18,112 bases of DNA from JAAAOZ01 sp964496595 (GTDB taxonomy: Bacteria > Chloroflexota > Anaerolineae > B4-G1 > SLSP01). Positions 15,149 to 18,112 of the stretch are shown piece after piece (the stretch's first letter is position 1; each line of letters opens with the position of its first letter). The notes beneath the pieces are model-generated. The model saw nothing but the letters and a program-made list of their open reading frames with translations, was not told where the DNA came from and made no database searches. Both the position numbers and the translations under genes were made by a program. The stretch is from positions 1 through 18,112 of the forward strand of contig CAZCAI010000098.1 in assembly GCA_964496595.1 (NCBI GenBank), in the 5' to 3' direction.

Positions 15149-15940
15149 CTACAGCACTGCTCGCGCCATCCCGCCGTCGACCAAGAGCGTGATGCCGTGG
15201 ATGTACGAAGCCATCGGGGAGAGCAGGAACGCCGCCGCGCGCCCGAACTCCTCCGTGCTCGCCATCCGGCGCAGCGGCACATCTTGGGTGATGCTGGCCG
15301 CTTCCTCGTCGGGCGTCGTCACATTGTGCTCGGAGCGCGCGCGGAGAATCTCATCGACGCGCTCGGTGCGCGTCCAGCCCGGCGCGATGGCGTTGATGCG
15401 AATATTATCCGGTCCCAATTCGATAGAGAGGCTCTTCACTATGCCAATCACGGCGGGACGCAGGCTGTTGGAGAGCGTCAGGCCGTCCAGAGGATGACGC
15501 ACGGTCACGGAGGTGTTGGCTAAGATGCTGCCGCCGCCCTGCCGCCGCATCACCGGCACGACCTCGTAGGTCAAATAGACCGCGCTCTGGATGATCTGGT
15601 GCATCGCGTGTTCCCAGATTCGCGGCTCCAAATCCAAGAAATGGCCCGGCATCGGCCCGCCCGTGTTGATGAAGAGCGCGTCGATCCGCCCAAAGTGCTC
15701 CATCGTCCGCGAGACGAGGTGATGGACATCGTCCTCCTCCGCGACATCCGCGACGACGGGCACAACCTCCACCCCCGTCTCCTCCGCCAACGTCGCGGCG
15801 GCTGTCGCGAGCCGATCGGCATTGCGCGCGCAGAGCACGATCTTCGCGCCCTCCTGCGCCAGCGCCTTCGCCGTCGCATATCCCAATCCCCGGCTGGAGG
15901 CCGTCACCAGAGCAACCTTATCCTTGAGCTTAAGATCCAT
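15149..15940 (-). CDS. Divergent short-chain dehydrogenase/reductase, 3-oxoacyl-ACP-reductase-like
   Basis: A 263-residue SDR-fold protein. The N-terminal Rossmann motif is TASSRGLG (13-20), followed by NTGG (92-95) in place of NAG, and the C-terminal INAIAPGWTRTER and LLVDGG pieces are typical of the family. The active site is not: Ser144 is present, but the positions 13 and 17 residues later, normally Tyr and Lys of YxxxK, are Ser157 and Arg161 (segment LSNSLRPAVIG). A known SDR-like subgroup (BKR_like_SDR_like, cd05344) is described as lacking a full catalytic tetrad, and this protein appears to fit it. Substrate and even redox activity are uncertain. Start ATG 15940 is preceded by an AGAAGGAGAGAGGG purine run. 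It has a possible promoter at 15972-15999 and is separated from both minus-strand neighbours by more than 110 bases. Confidence 0.85.
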   Translation of the reverse strand: MDLKLKDKVALVTASSRGLGYATAKALAQEGAKIVLCARNADRLATAAATLAEETGVEVVPVVADVAEEDDVHHLVSRTMEHFGRIDALFINTGGPMPGHFLDLEPRIWEHAMHQIIQSAVYLTYEVVPVMRRQGGGSILANTSVTVRHPLDGLTLSNSLRPAVIGIVKSLSIELGPDNIRINAIAPGWTRTERVDEILRARSEHNVTTPDEEAASITQDVPLRRMASTEEFGRAAAFLLSPMASYIHGITLLVDGGMARAVL

Positions 15941-15963
15941 TCCCTCTCTCCTTCTATAATTCC

Positions 15964-15983
15964 TCTATCTGATTCTATCTGAT
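15964..15983. repeat. Perfect 10-bp tandem duplication in the dehydrogenase promoter region
   Basis: TCTATCTGAT is present twice head to tail (15964-15973 and 15974-15983). The candidate -10 box (TAGAAT on the minus strand, 15972-15977) spans the junction of the two copies, so the duplication may have created or altered the promoter. Confidence 0.6.
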
Positions 15984-15999
15984 GAAATCATTGCGCCAA
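15972..15999 (-). promoter_or_regulatory. Candidate promoter for the dehydrogenase gene
   Basis: On the minus strand TTGGCG (15994-15999) and TAGAAT (15972-15977) are spaced by 16 bases. The -35 box matches four of six consensus bases and the -10 box five of six. The predicted start near 15965 leaves a short leader containing the purine-rich ribosome site. Moderate support only. Confidence 0.35.
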
Positions 16000-16027
16000 A
16001 TCGCCTTGCGCTCATACATTATCTACG

Positions 16028-16055
16028 TAATACGAAATACGCAATATGCAATACG
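16028..16055. repeat. Heptanucleotide tandem array (CAATACG type)
   Basis: Four 7-bp units: TAATACG, AAATACG, CAATATG, CAATACG. The array is non-coding and lies between the transporter stop (16088) and the dehydrogenase start (15940). It is a third heptamer array with a unit unlike those at 91-138 and 15109-15143. Confidence 0.65.
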
Positions 16056-16087
16056 CTTCATCCTTACCCCAAAACTACCCACCATCA

Positions 16088-16951
16088 TTATACCGTGATT
16101 ACCCATAATCCTCCAATCACCAGGCCGATCCCCGCCAACTTCCACCCGGTCAACCGCTCGTGCAGCACGAGCGCCGAAAGCAGCGCCACGAAGAGCGGCG
16201 TCGTCTCGCTCACCGCCTTCACCACGCCCGGATGGCCGCGCTCCACGGCGTGCAAAAAGAGCTGCCACTGCCCGATCACGAGCGCGGCCCGCCCGGCCAC
16301 CAGACCGCCCTTCCGCGCCGTGACCCACGTCCAATCGGGGCGCCACAGCGTGGCGCTCAACGCGGTGATGAGCGCCACGCGCAGCAGGTAGTAGGTATAG
16401 GGATTGGTGATCTCCAGCGCGAAGAGGCGCTTCACCAGATAGACGTTGCCGCCGAAGAGCGCCGCCGCGCCCAATGGGAGCAGCCACGCGCGTTGCGGTT
16501 GGGTTTTTTGGGGATTGGGGTGCTCGTCCGCCGATGGCCCTGGCGCCCGATGCAGCATTACGACGCCAAACAAAATCAGGCTGATGCCACCGACGACGAG
16601 CGGTGTGAGCGTGTAGAGGTCAGTGGGGGCCGCGAGCGGCGTCAGGAGCAGCGTGAAGAGCGGCGCGAGGCTCAGTAGCGTGCTGGCGATGCTCGGCTCC
16701 AATCGCTCCAGCGCCTTGAAGTAGCCCACGTTGGCGAAGCCGTCGATGAGCGCGGTCAGGAGCAGCACGCCGCATCCCCGCCAGGTGGGCGTCAGGCGGA
16801 AGAAGAAGGGCAGGCCGGGCAGGAGCAGCAGCGAGATCACCGCGAAGTTGAAGCTGAGATAGCGCCGCGTCGGCACATCTTGTACCAGAAGCTTCGCCAT
16901 CATCGTGGTCACGGCGGCCAGGATCGCCGAACCTAAGCTGAGGAGGATCAT
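16088..16951 (-). CDS. EamA/DMT-family membrane transporter
   Basis: A 287-residue integral membrane protein of the drug/metabolite transporter superfamily, which exports or takes up small metabolites. Two EamA repeats are visible. The first (about 1-135) contains GYFKALERLEPSIASTLLSL, and the second (about 150-287) the matching HAVERGHPGVVKAVSETTPLF. Both are followed by the helix pair that ends each repeat, giving about ten helices. The length is normal. The substrate cannot be told. Start ATG 16951 lies 24 bases after the FHA gene's stop, so it is probably in the same transcript. The upstream site is poor (GGATGATGG), and the start codon sits in a 7-bp duplication (ATCATCC at 16947-16953 and 16954-16960). 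Confidence 0.88.
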   Translation of the reverse strand: MILLSLGSAILAAVTTMMAKLLVQDVPTRRYLSFNFAVISLLLLPGLPFFFRLTPTWRGCGVLLLTALIDGFANVGYFKALERLEPSIASTLLSLAPLFTLLLTPLAAPTDLYTLTPLVVGGISLILFGVVMLHRAPGPSADEHPNPQKTQPQRAWLLPLGAAALFGGNVYLVKRLFALEITNPYTYYLLRVALITALSATLWRPDWTWVTARKGGLVAGRAALVIGQWQLFLHAVERGHPGVVKAVSETTPLFVALLSALVLHERLTGWKLAGIGLVIGGLWVITV

Positions 16952-16975
16952 CCATCATCCATTCGATTCGAGCTT

Positions 16976-17431
16976 TTAGGTCGGCGGGGTGAGCGTCTCC
17001 GTCGTCGTGGTTGGCGCGGAGCACTCGAAGCGCAGCCTGGTCTCGCCCACGCGGATTTCATCCCCGGCGGCGAGCGGCATCGGGCGGCGGAGCCGTTCCC
17101 CGTTGAGGAAGGTGCCGTTGTGGCTGTCCAAATCCTCGAGCCACCACTGCCCCTCGCGCCAGATCAGCAGCAGATGGTGCGCGGAGGCGAAGGCGTCGTG
17201 AATCACCAGTGTGTTATCCGGCGCGCGCCCGATGGCCGTGATCGGCTCCAGGGAGAGCTTCTGCCCGGCCTCCTCCCCGGCCTTGATGACGATCCAGGCG
17301 GGGCGCGGCGGGGGCGGGGCGTGGTTGGCCTCCTGCGTCAGCCCGCGCCAGAGGATGTAGAAGGTGAAGGCCAAGAAGGCGTAGAGCCAGAAGGCCAGCA
17401 ACCCGCGCAAGACCAAGAGCCACTCGGCCAC
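16976..17431 (-). CDS. Membrane-anchored FHA-domain protein (FhaB/FipA-like)
   Basis: A 151-residue protein with one N-terminal transmembrane helix (about 5-28), a proline-rich linker and a single forkhead-associated domain (about 60-136). FHA domains bind phosphothreonine peptides. The key residues are present: G68-R69, S83 with H86, N105-G106 and N110. The architecture matches actinobacterial FhaB/FipA, a partner of Ser/Thr kinases in cell-wall growth. No kinase or phosphatase is in the window, so a link to one is inference. Start is GTG 17431. The preceding gene's TGA is separated from it by one base (TGA-C-GTG), and GGAG lies 7 bases upstream, pointing to translational coupling. Confidence 0.87.
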   Translation of the reverse strand: MAEWLLVLRGLLAFWLYAFLAFTFYILWRGLTQEANHAPPPPRPAWIVIKAGEEAGQKLSLEPITAIGRAPDNTLVIHDAFASAHHLLLIWREGQWWLEDLDSHNGTFLNGERLRRPMPLAAGDEIRVGETRLRFECSAPTTTTETLTPPT

Positions 17432-17432
17432 G

Positions 17433-18112
17433 TCAGCGCTCCGGCGGGGGGAAGGAGCGGGTGTTCGCCGTCGCCGACGAGGACGAGGCTTCTGGAGATC
17501 GCGCCGTCGCTTCCCGGCGGGTGTCTTCGGCGTAGATCAACTCCACGCCGGAGAGCGAGATCAGATCCCCGGGGCGCAGCACAATCTCCTGGACGGGGAA
17601 ACCGTTGACACGAATGCCGCCGGTGCTGCCCAGGTCCTGCAGGATGTAGCGCCCATAGCGGCGGCGCATCTGCGCGTGGTAGCGGGAGACGCGCCGATCC
17701 TCGAGGATCAGGTCATTATCCAAGGCGCGGCCAATGCGCACCGCCGGCGTCGTCAGATCGAACGCGCGCTCGTCCGCTAAGATCAGGTAGGCCTGTGTGG
17801 GCGTGGCTCGCTCCTGATCCATCCTCGTCTGCAAGCGTTCCAGGTCAAAATCGCGCGTCTTCTCGGTGCTGCGCGGCGTCCGATCCGCCGGGGAGATTTG
17901 GATGGTGCGCAGCGGCACGCGCGGGTTGGGATGGAGTATCACCGCCGGCGGCGTGATCAGGCGGATCTCCATACGCTCGGCCAGCTTGTGGAGCGCCTCC
18001 GCTAAGTGCGCCTCCAGATTAGGGTGATGGCGTTGGAGCGCGAGCAGATCGTCGGGGTGGAGCGCGATGCGATAGCGCCCCGGCACTTCGGGCGCGCCGT
18101 CGGCCCCGATGC
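17433..18112 (-). CDS. DUF3662 + FHA domain protein (FhaA-like), 5' end outside the window
   Basis: About 225 residues are visible, and the reading frame is still open at the window edge. The first part, PGRYRIALHPDDLLAL onward, matches the latter half of the DUF3662 domain found at the N-terminus of FhaA proteins, so some tens of residues are missing. The GTG at 18084-18086 could serve as a start but would cut that domain. A linker leads to a C-terminal FHA domain with IGR, RRVSRYH and LGSTGGIRVNG. The usual STNG is STGG here, so the loop Asn is replaced, while the later Asn (VNG) is kept. The protein then ends in a Ser/Arg-rich tail. It is coupled to the FhaB-like gene. FhaA/FhaB pairs in Actinobacteria lie beside pknA/pknB, rodA and pbp genes; whether that holds here lies beyond the edge. 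Confidence 0.85.
   Translation of the reverse strand, partial: IGADGAPEVPGRYRIALHPDDLLALQRHHPNLEAHLAEALHKLAERMEIRLITPPAVILHPNPRVPLRTIQISPADRTPRSTEKTRDFDLERLQTRMDQERATPTQAYLILADERAFDLTTPAVRIGRALDNDLILEDRRVSRYHAQMRRRYGRYILQDLGSTGGIRVNGFPVQEIVLRPGDLISLSGVELIYAEDTRREATARSPEASSSSATANTRSFPPPER

Overview
The window reads as a chromosomal segment of a fairly GC-rich bacterium, most likely a member of the Chloroflexota (Anaerolineae or Caldilineae type). The grounds are indirect. A secreted nucleotidase ends in the IYLPLVVK-type tail that is common on exported Chloroflexota proteins. The SecG sequence, the GT39-like membrane glycosyltransferase and the DUF3662-FHA/FHA pair also fit that phylum. No rRNA, tRNA or other phylogenetic marker is present, so this is an inference.

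Plus strand, 1-10845. A secreted 5'-nucleotidase-type metallophosphatase (238-2277) is followed by a strong intrinsic terminator. A near-consensus promoter with a two-hairpin leader then drives secG (2499-2723). Next comes an orphan oligopeptide-type solute-binding protein (2837-4510). Pyruvate phosphate dikinase (4657-7416) has its own promoter and all catalytic residues. A terminator-like hairpin separates it from a GH32 beta-fructosidase (7524-9026), and a polytopic glycosyltransferase (9058-10845) follows 31 bases later.

Minus strand, 18112-10853, in gene order. A 5'-truncated DUF3662+FHA protein (FhaA-like) comes first, followed one base later by a membrane-anchored FHA protein (FhaB-like). 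Then come an EamA/DMT transporter, a divergent short-chain dehydrogenase lacking the usual Tyr/Lys, and a large solitary type IIG restriction-modification enzyme. The last gene converges on the glycosyltransferase with only 7 bases between the two stop codons.

The genes look mostly like housekeeping and peripheral metabolism: phosphate/nucleotide salvage, secretion, peptide capture, the PEP/pyruvate node and sucrose/fructan breakdown. No multi-gene system is obvious. The unusual content is in the DNA. (1) A 130-bp palindromic MITE-like element with an 8-bp target duplication sits inside the glycosyltransferase gene; element plus duplication is exactly 138 bp, so the reading frame survives. 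(2) A nine-unit degenerate octanucleotide array lies inside the restriction-modification gene. (3) The target-recognition half of that enzyme is an AT-rich block with sharp edges. (4) Three intergenic regions carry unrelated heptanucleotide tandem arrays, one attached to a stem-loop.

Coding density is high and no gene-free stretch exceeds about 240 bases.
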